Assembly (NCBI GenBank): GCA_049241565.1
Contig: JBMLQL010000030.1
Span: forward strand, 1 to 64,000
Reading direction: 5' to 3'
DNA: 64,000 bases
Source: DZBG01 sp049241565
Lineage (GTDB): Bacteria; Bdellovibrionota; Bacteriovoracia; Bacteriovoracales; Bacteriovoracaceae
This document shows, in pieces, positions 33,740-42,956 of this stretch. Each line of letters begins with the position of its first letter. Position 1 is the first letter of the stretch. The position numbers were made by a program, and so were the translations under genes. Under the pieces are notes generated by a model, which made no database searches, had not been told where the DNA came from, and was given only the letters and a program-made list of their open reading frames with translations.

Positions 33740-34645
33740 TCGAACTTTAGTGAATTGTAAGGACTCTTCTATCGTTGGTAACCGATGGCCAAGGAAGTCT
33801 TCTGCGTTCGCGATACTCATTTTATAATAGTATCTATCCTGCGTCTTATTCATCTTCGCTTGATTCTCATTAATCGGAAATTTCCAATTTGTTTTGACGA
33901 CAAGGTCTGAATTTTTATGGAAGACCTGAGCATAGATTTTAGCAAACTCATATCTCGTCATATAATCTGACGAGCTTACTTGAATCAGACGATTTGTTAG
34001 ATTTGAATCAATCGCTGCTTTGATAAAATTACTTAGAATTTTGATATCTAAAAAACCTGTCACAACAGAATCATCAGCATACAGTGGTTTTCCTATCGCT
34101 AATGTTTTTTCTACAATCTCAAACCAATTGGCCTCAAACGGATTATAGCTTCGACCATAAAGAAGAGATGATCTTAAAATAAAATAGTTCATGCATGATT
34201 TCTGAACATAAAATTCAGAGGAAGATAAAGTATTTCCATAAGTTGTATTTGAAAAGGGAGCTTCGCTTTCTTTAAAAATGCTGTTCTCACCACTCATCAC
34301 ATAAGCCGAAGAGAGAAGAACAAACTTCGCTCCGTAACGATCGCTGGCCATGCTTGAGTTAATAACTCCAGAAGTATTTAAAGCATCCGCGAGTTTTGGA
34401 TTTTGGTGAGATTCAAGAATTGAGCTCAGTCCAACTGCATAAATGACAATATCTGGACTTATAAGACCAACGAGATTCTGAACAGCTTCTTTCTTCAAAA
34501 TATCACAAGGAAGAGAAAGAACACCTGGAACATCAAAAGGGTTTTGATAATAAGTTCCCACCACACGATAGTCGTCTTTCAAACTCTCCAATAGGTTTGA
34601 GCCAACAAAAGATGATGCTCCGAGGATTAGAACCGTTTTCCGCAT
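33731..34645 (-). CDS. SDR-family sugar-nucleotide reductase/epimerase-like protein
   Basis: 304 residues. The Rossmann start is VLILGASSFVGSNLLESL (G-x-x-x-[FI]-[VI]-G), followed by strand blocks PDIVIYAVGLSS and FVLLSSAYVMSG as in RmlD/dTDP-4-dehydrorhamnose reductases and related NAD-dependent epimerases. The expected Y-G-x-x-K active-site motif reads YGNTL in FSNTTYGNTLSSSEFY, so the catalytic Lys appears to be missing, though EFYVQK follows soon after. It may be inactive or work differently. It lies directly downstream of flagellin genes, beyond a terminator, where a role in flagellin glycosylation is possible but not shown. Confidence 0.72.
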   Translation of the reverse strand: MRKTVLILGASSFVGSNLLESLKDDYRVVGTYYQNPFDVPGVLSLPCDILKKEAVQNLVGLISPDIVIYAVGLSSILESHQNPKLADALNTSGVINSSMASDRYGAKFVLLSSAYVMSGENSIFKESEAPFSNTTYGNTLSSSEFYVQKSCMNYFILRSSLLYGRSYNPFEANWFEIVEKTLAIGKPLYADDSVVTGFLDIKILSNFIKAAIDSNLTNRLIQVSSSDYMTRYEFAKIYAQVFHKNSDLVVKTNWKFPINENQAKMNKTQDRYYYKMSIANAEDFLGHRLPTIEESLQFTKVRLS

Positions 34646-34672
34646 AGCTAAATATTAACATGAGGTTGGATA

Positions 34673-34708
34673 AAAAAAAGAAAAAACCTTGCTCCATTCG
34701 GAGCAAGG
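34673..34708 (-). terminator. Terminator of the second flagellin gene
   Basis: CCTTGCTCC (34687-34695) / GGAGCAAGG (34700-34708), nine perfect pairs with an ATTC loop, followed on the minus strand by TTTTTTCTTTTTTTT. Confidence 0.95.
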
Positions 34709-34722
34709 TAGAGTGGGTTTGT

Positions 34723-35556
34723 TTAGCCTAGTAACTTTAAGGCAGCTTGTGGTGCCTGGTTAGCTTGTGAGAGTACTGAGACACCGGCCGACGCTAAAAT
34801 ATTATTTCTCGTCATATCCGCAGTCTCTGCCGCTACATCTACATCACGAATTCGTGAATTCGCTGCTGAGTAGTTTTCATCTGTAATCCCCAATGTATTA
34901 ACTGCGGATTGCAAACGGTTTTGTAGTGCTCCCAGGTTGGCACGCGCACCATTTGTACGCACCAACGCGTCGTCAAGCTTTTGAAGTGAGAGTTGAGCTC
35001 CGCTTTTGTCAGCAATTGACTCAGCAGTAAGTCCCAAAGCTTCAAGGGAAGCGTCGACTGAACCTGAATCGTAAGTGATTCGATCAAGCGTTGGATCATT
35101 ATGAATCCCCACTTGAATGTCGACAAATCCACCTTCACCATTGAGAAGTTTTCTTCCGTTGAACTCTGCGCCTTCTGAGATACGTTGTAACTCATTCTTG
35201 AGCTGTTGAAATTCAATGTTCGAAAACCCTCTTTCAGTATCACCGACCGTATCTGAAGCAGCTTGGATGGCAAGCTCTCTAAGTCTAATGATAATGTTAG
35301 ATACCTCGTTAAGTCCGCCTTCTGCTGTCTGAATGAGTGAGATACCATCATCTGCATTCCTTTTTGCTTGTCTGACTCCGCGGATATGAGCTTTTAGTTT
35401 TTCACTGATAGCTAATCCTGCGGCATCATCGGCGGCTCGAGTTACTCTCTCACCTGTGGATAACTTTCTAAAATTGTTATCCAAGTTATTCCTAGTTTGG
35501 CCTAAAGCTCTTTGAGCTGAAAGGCTCGAAATATTTGTATTAATTCTTAATCCCAT
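34723..35556 (-). CDS. fliC: Flagellin
   Basis: 277 residues, a short flagellin with the conserved D0/D1 ends: LRINTNISSLSAQRALGQTRNN at the N-terminus, RVTRAADDAAGLAISEKL near 37-54, QTAEGGLNEVSNIIIRLREL near 75-95, and the C-terminal block ANSRIRDVDVAAETADMTRNNIL..QANQAPQAALKLLG. The variable central region is small (about residues 150-185), as in Bdellovibrio flagellins. It is preceded by a short leader ORF and a ribosome-binding site GGAGA at 35664-35668 style distance (35568-35564). About 60% identical by eye to the neighbouring flagellin; both lie in the same direction but separated by 177 bases. Confidence 0.97.
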   Translation of the reverse strand: MGLRINTNISSLSAQRALGQTRNNLDNNFRKLSTGERVTRAADDAAGLAISEKLKAHIRGVRQAKRNADDGISLIQTAEGGLNEVSNIIIRLRELAIQAASDTVGDTERGFSNIEFQQLKNELQRISEGAEFNGRKLLNGEGGFVDIQVGIHNDPTLDRITYDSGSVDASLEALGLTAESIADKSGAQLSLQKLDDALVRTNGARANLGALQNRLQSAVNTLGITDENYSAANSRIRDVDVAAETADMTRNNILASAGVSVLSQANQAPQAALKLLG

Positions 35557-35559
35557 ATT

Positions 35560-35583
35560 TTAATCTCCGTGTTTAATAAGCAT
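35560..35583 (-). other. Possible seven-codon leader ORF before flagellin
   Basis: ATG CTT ATT AAA CAC GGA GAT TAA (MLIKHGD). It has a perfect AAGGAGG (35595-35589) five bases before its ATG, a better site than the flagellin's own, and ends three bases before the flagellin ATG, overlapping the flagellin ribosome-binding site. The AAGGAGG-N5-ATG arrangement is the same as that directly in front of the 36582 flagellin. Confidence 0.45.
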
Positions 35584-35733
35584 GTGAACCTCCTTGTTCA
35601 ATCAGCGGACATCTTGTCCACGGGTTAATCTTTTTTAAAAAACCTACCTATAATCACTTGGGAAAACACCCACTCCAAGTTTTGCAGGATTCGTTTTACA
35701 TCAATTTTGCCCTTGCGGGCCTTATCAGAGCTC

Positions 35734-36582
35734 TTACCCTTGAGAGGCAGAGTTGATAAGACCAAGAGCTGAGTTAGACGACTGGTTCGCCTGAGCAAGA
35801 ACTGATGTACCAGCTTGCATAAGGATATTAGTACGAGTTAACTCTGAAGTTGCAGAAGCGATATCAGCATCTCTAATACGCGAGTTGGCAGCTGATAAGT
35901 TCTCTGAACTTACTTGGATGTTATTTACTGTAGACTGAAGTCGGTTTTGAAGAGCACCGAAGTCAGCACGAATCCCTGAAACCGTTTGAATCGCTTGATC
36001 GATAGAAGCAAGTGAGTTCTGAGCAGAAATCTTATCAGATACACTCGCAAGGTTTAGACCAAGAGCTGCAACGTTTACATCTGCACTAGAAGCATCAAAT
36101 GTTAATCTATCTGCTAAAGGATCGTTTCTTGTACCAATTTGGATATCAAAAACTGATCCTGTACCATTTAGAAGTGGAACGCGGTTAAATTCAGTTGAGT
36201 TAGCAATACGGTCAACTTCTGACATTAACTGCTCAAACTCTACGTTGAGGAACTTTCTTTCTGTTGGCCCGATAGTATCAGAAGCCGCTTGCACTGAAAG
36301 TTCTCTAAGACGAATCATGATATTCCCTACTTCAGATAAGGCACCTTCAGCGATTTGCACTAAAGAGATACCATCCTGAGCGTTTCTTTCCGCCTGGCCT
36401 AGACCGCGGATTTGAGCTCTTAGGTTTTCTGAGATAGCGAGTCCGGCAGCATCATCGCCTGCGCGATTGATACGTTGACCAGATGAGAGTTGCTCTAACA
36501 CTTTCTGTTGAGCTAACCTAGTTGTACTGAGATTTCTCTGTGCGTTTAGCGACGAGACGTTCGTGTTAATACGTAAACCCAT
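35734..36582 (-). CDS. fliC: Flagellin
   Basis: 282 residues with canonical ends: MGLRINTNVSSLNAQRNLS, RINRAGDDAAGLAISENLRA near 37-56, the AEGALSEVGNIMIRLRELSVQ block and C-terminal NSRIRDADIASATSELTRTN..LAQANQSSNSALGLI. The centre (about 150-190) is short. The ATG has an ideal ribosome-binding site AAGGAGG five bases upstream. Exported through the flagellar type III system; adjacent paralogue at 34723. Multiple flagellin genes are usual in Bdellovibrio, where the filament is built from several FliC types. Confidence 0.97.
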   Translation of the reverse strand: MGLRINTNVSSLNAQRNLSTTRLAQQKVLEQLSSGQRINRAGDDAAGLAISENLRAQIRGLGQAERNAQDGISLVQIAEGALSEVGNIMIRLRELSVQAASDTIGPTERKFLNVEFEQLMSEVDRIANSTEFNRVPLLNGTGSVFDIQIGTRNDPLADRLTFDASSADVNVAALGLNLASVSDKISAQNSLASIDQAIQTVSGIRADFGALQNRLQSTVNNIQVSSENLSAANSRIRDADIASATSELTRTNILMQAGTSVLAQANQSSNSALGLINSASQG

Positions 36583-36767
36583 GTAATCCTCCTTGATCTT
36601 GGGTCTTCTTTTTCAATCCGTGAAAAAGAAACGAAGGCGTAGAAGCCGTTCGTGTAATACTTTTCGACGCTCTTCAAAGAACCTTGAGAGATCTTGTAAA
36701 AATTTTTTACACATTTCACAAAAAGGCATAAGTGCCTGATTTTAAAGGAATTTAAGCGAGGTAAATT

Positions 36768-37775
36768 TTGCCGATTCAAACAACTCTTAAAAATAAACCT
36801 CAACTCATGGGGCCTGTCCTCTCCCTTATAGAGAGCAATTTTGGATATGAATCATCATTTAAGTATAAAGAGGACTTCGCTCCTCTCATGCATGAGAGTA
36901 ATTTTGAGCATTGTCATCTCTCCCTAGGTGAAAATGACGAAATTATTGGCCACGTTGGAGTACTACTTAGAAAAATTTCTGTTTTAGATCATGAATATAC
37001 ACTCGCTATGCTCGGTGGAATTGCAGTGAATGAAAAATTTCAAGGCAAAGGTTATTTTAAAGATCTCATTAATCATGTGATTCAAACTTATGAATCTCAA
37101 GTAAGTGGATTTCTCCTCTGGAGTGATCTTCATGAAATGTATAAAAAGTTTGGTTTTTCACTCTGTGGAACACAATTTGTTCTATCAAGTGAATCACCTA
37201 CTATCGTCGACATTGAGAAAACAACATATTCAAAACTTAGTAGCGATGAGAAAAAAGAGATTCAACATCTGTATCGAAATGGTTTTCAAAAACACTATCT
37301 CACTCTTAACCGATCTGAAGATGAATGGAAGAAAATTGAATTAATTAAATCTGCCAATCTTTTTATTCAAAGGAAGGAAGAGAAAATTAATGGATACTTT
37401 TTCCAGAATAAAGGAATGGATCTTCAGAATATTATTTATGAATATGGGCACAGTGAAGATTTCGTTGGCTGGCTGAAAGATATTTCCGCCTTAGGTGAAG
37501 TGTGGTCAGGAGTACTAGATGAGGAAGCCGAGGTTCAGTATCAATTTCTCTTTAGGCCTGCCTCTCAATTCACTGACTTCGTCAAAACCTACACTCGCGA
37601 GATGATTCATCTTCAAAAGATCGATTATGACAAAGATACCGTGACCTTGATGTTAATCGATGAGGAGCTTGAGCTGCACTTAGATGACTTTCTCACTGGT
37701 CTTTTTGGGCCAGGGAGATTTGATGAAGTGAGCTATCTTCCTCCGTTATTTATCAGTGGATTAGATAGTATTTAA
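36768..37775 (+). CDS. GNAT-family N-acetyltransferase
   Basis: 335 residues using a TTG start at 36768-36770 behind GCGAGG. The acetyl-CoA-binding fold is in residues 15-135, with motif A LAMLGGIAVNEKFQGKGYFKDLINHVI (about 75-101; Q-x-x-G-x-[GA]) and DLHEMYKKFGFSLCG as motif B. The C-terminal 200 residues form a second domain without motifs known to me, an arrangement seen in some longer, Eis-like GNATs. Substrate unknown. Ends four bases into the convergent ubiB-like gene's stop region. Confidence 0.85.
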   Translation: MPIQTTLKNKPQLMGPVLSLIESNFGYESSFKYKEDFAPLMHESNFEHCHLSLGENDEIIGHVGVLLRKISVLDHEYTLAMLGGIAVNEKFQGKGYFKDLINHVIQTYESQVSGFLLWSDLHEMYKKFGFSLCGTQFVLSSESPTIVDIEKTTYSKLSSDEKKEIQHLYRNGFQKHYLTLNRSEDEWKKIELIKSANLFIQRKEEKINGYFFQNKGMDLQNIIYEYGHSEDFVGWLKDISALGEVWSGVLDEEAEVQYQFLFRPASQFTDFVKTYTREMIHLQKIDYDKDTVTLMLIDEELELHLDDFLTGLFGPGRFDEVSYLPPLFISGLDSI

Positions 37776-39484
37776 ATTTTTCTAAAAAGAGTTATCCTTA
37801 AAAAGAGATAAAAGCTTATCCCCCAGAAAATCCATGTAAGGACGGGGATGTCTCCTAAGTGCTGGACGTTGACATCTTTCACAAACAACGCTCCAGTGAG
37901 AATGCAAACGCAAGTGACAAGGGCGAGACCTAAAAGTCCTAAGGATTTTGAAATAGATTTTGTATGTTTATCTAAGTCTGAAATTCGTAATTCAATGGCG
38001 TAATTATTTTTTGAAATCTCTTTAAGAAACCAGCGCATGTGTTTAGGTACAATTCTCATCGAATTGATCACATCCTTGGCCACCCACATCAGTTCTTCCT
38101 GAGCGTTCTTTTTTGAAAAGAGCTCATGAACCAAACTTTCAAGATCCTTTTCGAGAACTTTAAAAATATTCAAATCAAGGCCAATAGACTTTCCTACACC
38201 ATCAAGAGTCATGAGAGCTCTAAAAATGATAAACCACTCTCGAGGGAGATAAAGCTGATGTTTCGCCAGAGTCGTCACTAGACCTCGTACAAGCTGAGAC
38301 ATATCTGTCTCTTGAACGCTCAATCCGACGTAAGGAGAAATACTATCTTTAATATCGCGAATGAGTTCTTCGTGGTTAGGGACAGAATCGTAGTCAGCGA
38401 CTTCAAGAAATTCATAAACAACATTATCGTAATTATGAGTGATGACAGCATAAAGAATGGCTATAAGATTGGCCCTATTCTTTTTACTCAAGCTGCCCAT
38501 TAAACCAAAATCGATAATACCAATACGACGATCTTTTAAAACAAGAAAATTTCCTCCATGAAGATCTGCATGAAAGAAGCCATCAGAGAGTAATGTGTGA
38601 GTAAAAAGTTCAACACTCTTCTCTAGTTTTTCAACAACATCAGACCCCAGAGATTCAAGCGAATTAAATTCATTAAAGGCCCTACCGTCTAAAAACTCCA
38701 TGACTAAAACTTCAGTTCCACAAAATTCACGATAAATTTTTGGAATAACAAGTATCCCCTCTTTATCTATTTTGGCGAGATTTTGGGCCATTCGTTCACA
38801 GTTCTGCGCTTCAACCATTAGATTGAGTTCATTTTGTGTACTTTTAAAAAAATCCGCTATTGCCTTTGAAATTCCCAAATAACGAATATCTGAAGAAGTT
38901 TTTTCTAAATTTTTTGCTAAAAAAAGCATTATCTCAAAATCAGTATTAAGCAGCTTAGTGATACCAGGACGGCGCACTTTAATAACCACTTCTCTTCCAT
39001 CTTTAAGAGTTCCCTTATAAGCAACCCCAATAGAGGCAGTTCCAATCGGCTCTTCATTAAACTGGGAGAAGATCTCACTGATCTTTTTCCCCCATGTCGC
39101 TTCCATCACTCCTCTGGCCTGATCAAACGGAATACCTTTGACCTGGTTTTGAAGTTTTTTGAGCTCAGAGATAAGTGGAGGGGGAAGAATGTCTTCTCGA
39201 GTTGCTAGAAGCTGTCCCAGTTTTACAAAACTTGGTCCAAGCTCTTCGAAACTTTTACGAACTCTTTCCCCGATTAATTCCCACCACTCTTCATTTGTGA
39301 GATCCTCTTCTTTCAATTCACTCACACGCGAAGGCAAAACAAATCCGGGGATAATTTTATCGATCCCTGATCTCACAATAAATTCACTAAAACCATTGCG
39401 TCCGAAGACGGATACAATTTCTCGTAAACGGCCGACATTTTTAATTGTTTTAGTAATACCAATACTGGTTTTAATCAGGTCCAT
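37772..39484 (-). CDS. ubiB: UbiB/ABC1 (AarF) family atypical kinase
   Basis: 570 residues from the ATG at 39482-39484 (MDLIKTSIGITK), chosen for its GGGA site; the frame runs upstream to 39574 but would overlap the divergent gene. UbiB-type features: the KxGQ motif in FVKLGQLLATRED (about 85-97), the Ala-rich loop AS in GTASIGVAYKGTLKDG, the VVIKVRRPG Lys, the catalytic loop FFHADLHGGNFLV (about 310) and the DFG in IGIIDFGLMG. Two C-terminal membrane helices (about 510-530 and 545-565) follow. These proteins support ubiquinone or lipid metabolism by ATPase activity. The gene is monocistronic. Confidence 0.93.
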   Translation of the reverse strand: MDLIKTSIGITKTIKNVGRLREIVSVFGRNGFSEFIVRSGIDKIIPGFVLPSRVSELKEEDLTNEEWWELIGERVRKSFEELGPSFVKLGQLLATREDILPPPLISELKKLQNQVKGIPFDQARGVMEATWGKKISEIFSQFNEEPIGTASIGVAYKGTLKDGREVVIKVRRPGITKLLNTDFEIMLFLAKNLEKTSSDIRYLGISKAIADFFKSTQNELNLMVEAQNCERMAQNLAKIDKEGILVIPKIYREFCGTEVLVMEFLDGRAFNEFNSLESLGSDVVEKLEKSVELFTHTLLSDGFFHADLHGGNFLVLKDRRIGIIDFGLMGSLSKKNRANLIAILYAVITHNYDNVVYEFLEVADYDSVPNHEELIRDIKDSISPYVGLSVQETDMSQLVRGLVTTLAKHQLYLPREWFIIFRALMTLDGVGKSIGLDLNIFKVLEKDLESLVHELFSKKNAQEELMWVAKDVINSMRIVPKHMRWFLKEISKNNYAIELRISDLDKHTKSISKSLGLLGLALVTCVCILTGALFVKDVNVQHLGDIPVLTWIFWGISFYLFLRITLFRKI

Positions 39485-39572
39485 ATTTTCCCAAAGAGAT
39501 GATTTAACTTTTATGTTAAGATAAGAACACCAACACTCCAAATGTCTGGAAAAAGGTGCAGGATTTACCGGC

Positions 39573-40076
39573 ATGAAGCTGAGTATTTTAGTCTTACTAT
39601 TGCTTTTTTCTTTATCGACTCTCGCCGATCAGAGCTGCAGTCGTGTCGCCACTGTAAACTACCAAGAAGTTTTAGTGGATGTCTCTGCTTCTTATCGAGG
39701 AGAAGGCCTGCGCTATTACTTAGAGAAAGACCAGGTCGCCAAAGAGCTTCTTGATGAGTATCAGGAAAATAACAAACCCACTTGGAAATCTGCCGCCATG
39801 AGTACAATTGGAACGGCCATGATCCTTGGTGGCTTTTTGAGAAGTGATTCTAATGCTAATGAGTCCTTTGCTGGCCGTAACGTCCTTATTTTTGGTGGGG
39901 CGACACTCATTGCTGTGAGTTACTTAATCTCAAAAACTAATCAATTTAATAATGAGTACCTTCTTCATCGCTCGGTAGAAGAGTACAATAAACGCAATAC
40001 ACCACGAATTTATTTCGGTCCCGCAGGAACCACAGACAGCATGGGAGTTGGTGTGGGACTTCAAAAGGACTTCTAG
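39573..40076 (+). CDS. Secreted/membrane protein of unknown function
   Basis: 167 residues: signal peptide 1-18 (MKLSILVLLLLFSLSTLA), one Cys close to the mature N-terminus, then two hydrophobic segments at about 80-95 (MSTIGTAMILGGFL) and 107-122 (NVLIFGGATLIAVSYLI). The polar C-terminus ends GVGVGLQKDF. No family recognised. It is the first gene of the operon to 44251 and its stop shares one base with the start (GTG) of the next gene. Confidence 0.65.
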   Translation: MKLSILVLLLLFSLSTLADQSCSRVATVNYQEVLVDVSASYRGEGLRYYLEKDQVAKELLDEYQENNKPTWKSAAMSTIGTAMILGGFLRSDSNANESFAGRNVLIFGGATLIAVSYLISKTNQFNNEYLLHRSVEEYNKRNTPRIYFGPAGTTDSMGVGVGLQKDF

Positions 40077-40366
40077 TGGAAACCAAATGTTTTAAATGTG
40101 GTAAAACAATCACACTTTCGATAAATTCAACTCTCGGTCGTGGAGACCAATGCCCATCTTGCATGGCCGATCTCCGCTGCTGTAAGATGTGTTCTTTTTA
40201 TGATGTTAAGGCCTATAACGAATGCAAAGAAACCATGGCCGACAGAATTACAGAAAAAGAAAAAGCTAATTTTTGTGATTATTTTAAAATAGGTAGCCCA
40301 CAAAACGATGCTGAAAAACAAAGACAGGAGATGCTCGCAAAAGCAGCCTCTTTGTTTAAAAAATAA
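40076..40366 (+). CDS. Small zinc-ribbon-like protein
   Basis: 96 residues starting with GTG at 40076, whose G is the last base of the previous stop. Two CxxC pairs (CFKCGK near residue 5 and CPSCMADLRCCKMC near 25-38) and further Cys (YNECKETM, ANFCDYF) suggest one or two zinc sites. The C-terminal 30 residues are a charged helix. It is 27 bases upstream of greA, which hints at a transcription or DNA-related role, but no such function has been shown. Confidence 0.75.
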   Translation: METKCFKCGKTITLSINSTLGRGDQCPSCMADLRCCKMCSFYDVKAYNECKETMADRITEKEKANFCDYFKIGSPQNDAEKQRQEMLAKAASLFKK

Positions 40367-40393
40367 AATCCTCTACATGGATAAGGAAAAGTT

Positions 40394-40867
40394 ATGAGCG
40401 AATGTCCAATGACATTGAAGGGCAAAAAATTGATTGAAGATGAGCTAGCGCAACTAATTAAAGTTGATCGTGAGGCCATCAAGCAGGCCATTCAAGAAGC
40501 ACGTGAATTGGGAGATCTCAAGGAAAATGCTGAATATGCTGCTGCTAAAGAGCGCCAATCAATTATTGAAGGTAGAATTATGGATCTTCAAAGTAAGCTT
40601 GCTCGAGCGCGCACAGTAGATATTACCACCATTAAGACAGATAAAATTGTTTTTGGGGCCACTGTTAAAATTTTTGATCAGCAAAAAGAAATCTCATCTA
40701 CTTATCAAATTGTAGGCGAAGATGAGGCCATGACTGATGCTAATAAAATATCGTTCACTTCACCTCTGGGACGTGCCCTTATCGGCAAGGAGACGGGTGA
40801 TGAAATTACGGTAAAAGCACCTAAAGGTGATTTGATCTATGAGGTCGAAGACGTTAAATACCTCTAG
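40394..40867 (+). CDS. greA: Transcription elongation factor GreA
   Basis: 157 residues, the usual length. N-terminal coiled coil with the catalytic acidic tip REARELGDLKENAEYAAAKE (about 34-53; conserved D-x-x-E-N-x-E-Y), and a C-terminal FKBP-like domain with ..IVGEDEAMTDANKISFTSPLGRALIGKETGDEITVKAP, a classical GreA signature. It rescues backtracked RNA polymerase by stimulating transcript cleavage. Its 3' end overlaps the start of recG by 29 bases. Confidence 0.97.
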   Translation: MSECPMTLKGKKLIEDELAQLIKVDREAIKQAIQEARELGDLKENAEYAAAKERQSIIEGRIMDLQSKLARARTVDITTIKTDKIVFGATVKIFDQQKEISSTYQIVGEDEAMTDANKISFTSPLGRALIGKETGDEITVKAPKGDLIYEVEDVKYL

Positions 40868-42947
40868 TTTAAGCTGGGATTCCTCACTTGAAGTTTTTCA
40901 AAACGAGAAGAAACCTTCCGTTAATCTTGAAAAATTAATAAGTGCAGGAATCCACAATCTTCATGATCTCATGTGGATCCTTCCACTGCGTATCCACCGT
41001 ACCCCCAAAACTCAATCCTTCACCTTTGCTCAAATTGGCGGACTCTTTCGAGGACGAGGAAAGATCATTCATTGCCAAATCTCTCCCGCTTTTGGTCGTC
41101 GATTTAAAGGCAAGTTTATTATGTTTAACGGTCATCTCGTCATCAAGGATGATTATGGCCCTGAGACACTCTCACTCCGCTGGTTTAATCTCTACCCTAA
41201 TCAAAAAAAACAATTAGAGTCCATGACGGAGATTGAGTTTTTAGGTACCGTTCAAGACTATCGGGCCCAAAAACAAATTGTGAATCCTCAAGTTATAGCT
41301 CCAGAATCTGACCTCACAGATTATCTTATTGAGTACCCCACCATTAACAAGGTCTCTGGGAATTATACAAAAAAATATATCGAACAAATTCCAAGTGAGC
41401 TGTGGAATAATATCTCTCCTACGCTTCCACAAATCGATTATGAGCATGTTCTTAAATTATCTGAGGCCTTTAAAATCCTTCATGGAAGATATCCTGTGGC
41501 CCAGTTTACTCCTGACTTAAGATCTAAAGCCGAGGAACGCCTGGCCTATGAAGAATTTCTTCAGGACCAACTTAAAATTCTCACTCGAAGAAAATATATC
41601 AAAAGAAAAGATGCCACGAAGTTTGTGGTACCAGAGAAGATACTAAAAAAATACCTCATTGAACTTCCATTTAGTCTCACAGAAGATCAAACCAAAGTTT
41701 TGCATGAAATTATCGAAGACTTAGGATCAGGGCATCCTATGATGCGAATGATTCAAGGGGATGTCGGCTGTGGAAAAACGATTGTCGCCTTTATCGTGGC
41801 AAGAATTATTAGCGAACAAAGCAAGCAAGTCGCACTCATGTGCCCAACAGAGGCCCTGGCCCAGCAACATTATAAATCATTTCAAGAACTCATCGAAAAA
41901 TTTAAGCTCAAACTTAAAATTGGTTTGCTTCTTGGTAGTACGAAGGCGAAAGAGAAAAAAGAAATCTCAAAATCAATTTTGAATGGTGAAATCCATCTTC
42001 TCATCGGAACTCATTCTCTTTTTCAAGATTCAGTAAAATTTCAAGATTTAGGTCTCGTCATTATTGATGAACAACATAAATTTGGTGTTGAGCAAAGACT
42101 AAAGCTAGTGGCCAAAGGAAATGGTGTTCATTGTCTTATTATGACAGCAACCCCTATTCCAAGAACTCTTAGTCTCGCTCACTATGGAGATCTTGATATG
42201 TCTTTTATCAGGACCATGCCTGCGGGACGCAAGGGCATTAAAACGAGAATTACGGAAGTGGTGAACTATGATAAGTATTTGCAATTTGTCGCCACACGCC
42301 TCTCTCAAGGGGAGCAGGCCTATTTTGTTTTTCCGGCCATTGAAGAATCAGAAACGACAGATCTAAAAAATGTAAAAGAGAGCATTGAGAAATACAAAAA
42401 ACTATTTCCACAGTTTAAAGTAGAAATGCTTCATGGTCAGATGAAAGCAGACGAAAAAGAAGCTGTCCTCGAACTTTTTTATCAGAAAAAAATTCATATT
42501 CTTGTTTCAACCAGTGTTATTGAAGTTGGGATCAATAATCCTAACGCCACTATCATGAGTATCTATCATCCAGAGCGCTTCGGACTCAGCTCACTCCATC
42601 AACTAAGAGGACGTGTTGGCCGAGGTGAAAAACCTGGCTTCTGTTTTCTGGTTCTAGATCGTGATCTCTCACCTGAAGCGCAGGAGAGACTAAAGGTTAT
42701 TGAGAATTCAACTGATGGATTTGTTATTGCTGAAGAAGATCTCAAATTCCGTGGTGAAGGAGATTTATTCGGAGTGGATCAATCAGGAACCGTGACATCC
42801 AAAAAAGTCGCTAATTTCCTCACTCATGGTCATATTCTTGAGAAGGTTATTGTGGATCTTAAGAAGCTAGAAAATGAACACGCTGAAGTTCTTTCCCCTA
42901 TTCTTGAAAAACTCGCAAAAGATCAAAAAATCCTCGATACTATCTAA
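40839..42947 (+). CDS. recG: ATP-dependent DNA helicase RecG
   Basis: 702 residues. An OB-fold wedge domain (about 55-150) precedes the helicase: Walker A MIQGDVGCGKTIVAF (about 305), motif Ia ALMCPTEALAQQHY, Walker B VIIDEQHKFGVEQR (about 410; the RecG-type DEQH), motif III LIMTATPIPRT, and the C-terminal SVIEVGINNPNATIM, QLRGRVGRGEKPGFC and SGTVTSKK blocks including the TRG-like segment. RecG remodels stalled forks and Holliday junctions. The start inside greA is the first one available; a start a few codons later is possible. Confidence 0.96.
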   Translation: MRSKTLNTSSLSWDSSLEVFQNEKKPSVNLEKLISAGIHNLHDLMWILPLRIHRTPKTQSFTFAQIGGLFRGRGKIIHCQISPAFGRRFKGKFIMFNGHLVIKDDYGPETLSLRWFNLYPNQKKQLESMTEIEFLGTVQDYRAQKQIVNPQVIAPESDLTDYLIEYPTINKVSGNYTKKYIEQIPSELWNNISPTLPQIDYEHVLKLSEAFKILHGRYPVAQFTPDLRSKAEERLAYEEFLQDQLKILTRRKYIKRKDATKFVVPEKILKKYLIELPFSLTEDQTKVLHEIIEDLGSGHPMMRMIQGDVGCGKTIVAFIVARIISEQSKQVALMCPTEALAQQHYKSFQELIEKFKLKLKIGLLLGSTKAKEKKEISKSILNGEIHLLIGTHSLFQDSVKFQDLGLVIIDEQHKFGVEQRLKLVAKGNGVHCLIMTATPIPRTLSLAHYGDLDMSFIRTMPAGRKGIKTRITEVVNYDKYLQFVATRLSQGEQAYFVFPAIEESETTDLKNVKESIEKYKKLFPQFKVEMLHGQMKADEKEAVLELFYQKKIHILVSTSVIEVGINNPNATIMSIYHPERFGLSSLHQLRGRVGRGEKPGFCFLVLDRDLSPEAQERLKVIENSTDGFVIAEEDLKFRGEGDLFGVDQSGTVTSKKVANFLTHGHILEKVIVDLKKLENEHAEVLSPILEKLAKDQKILDTI

Positions 42948-42956
42948 GAGGTTTAT

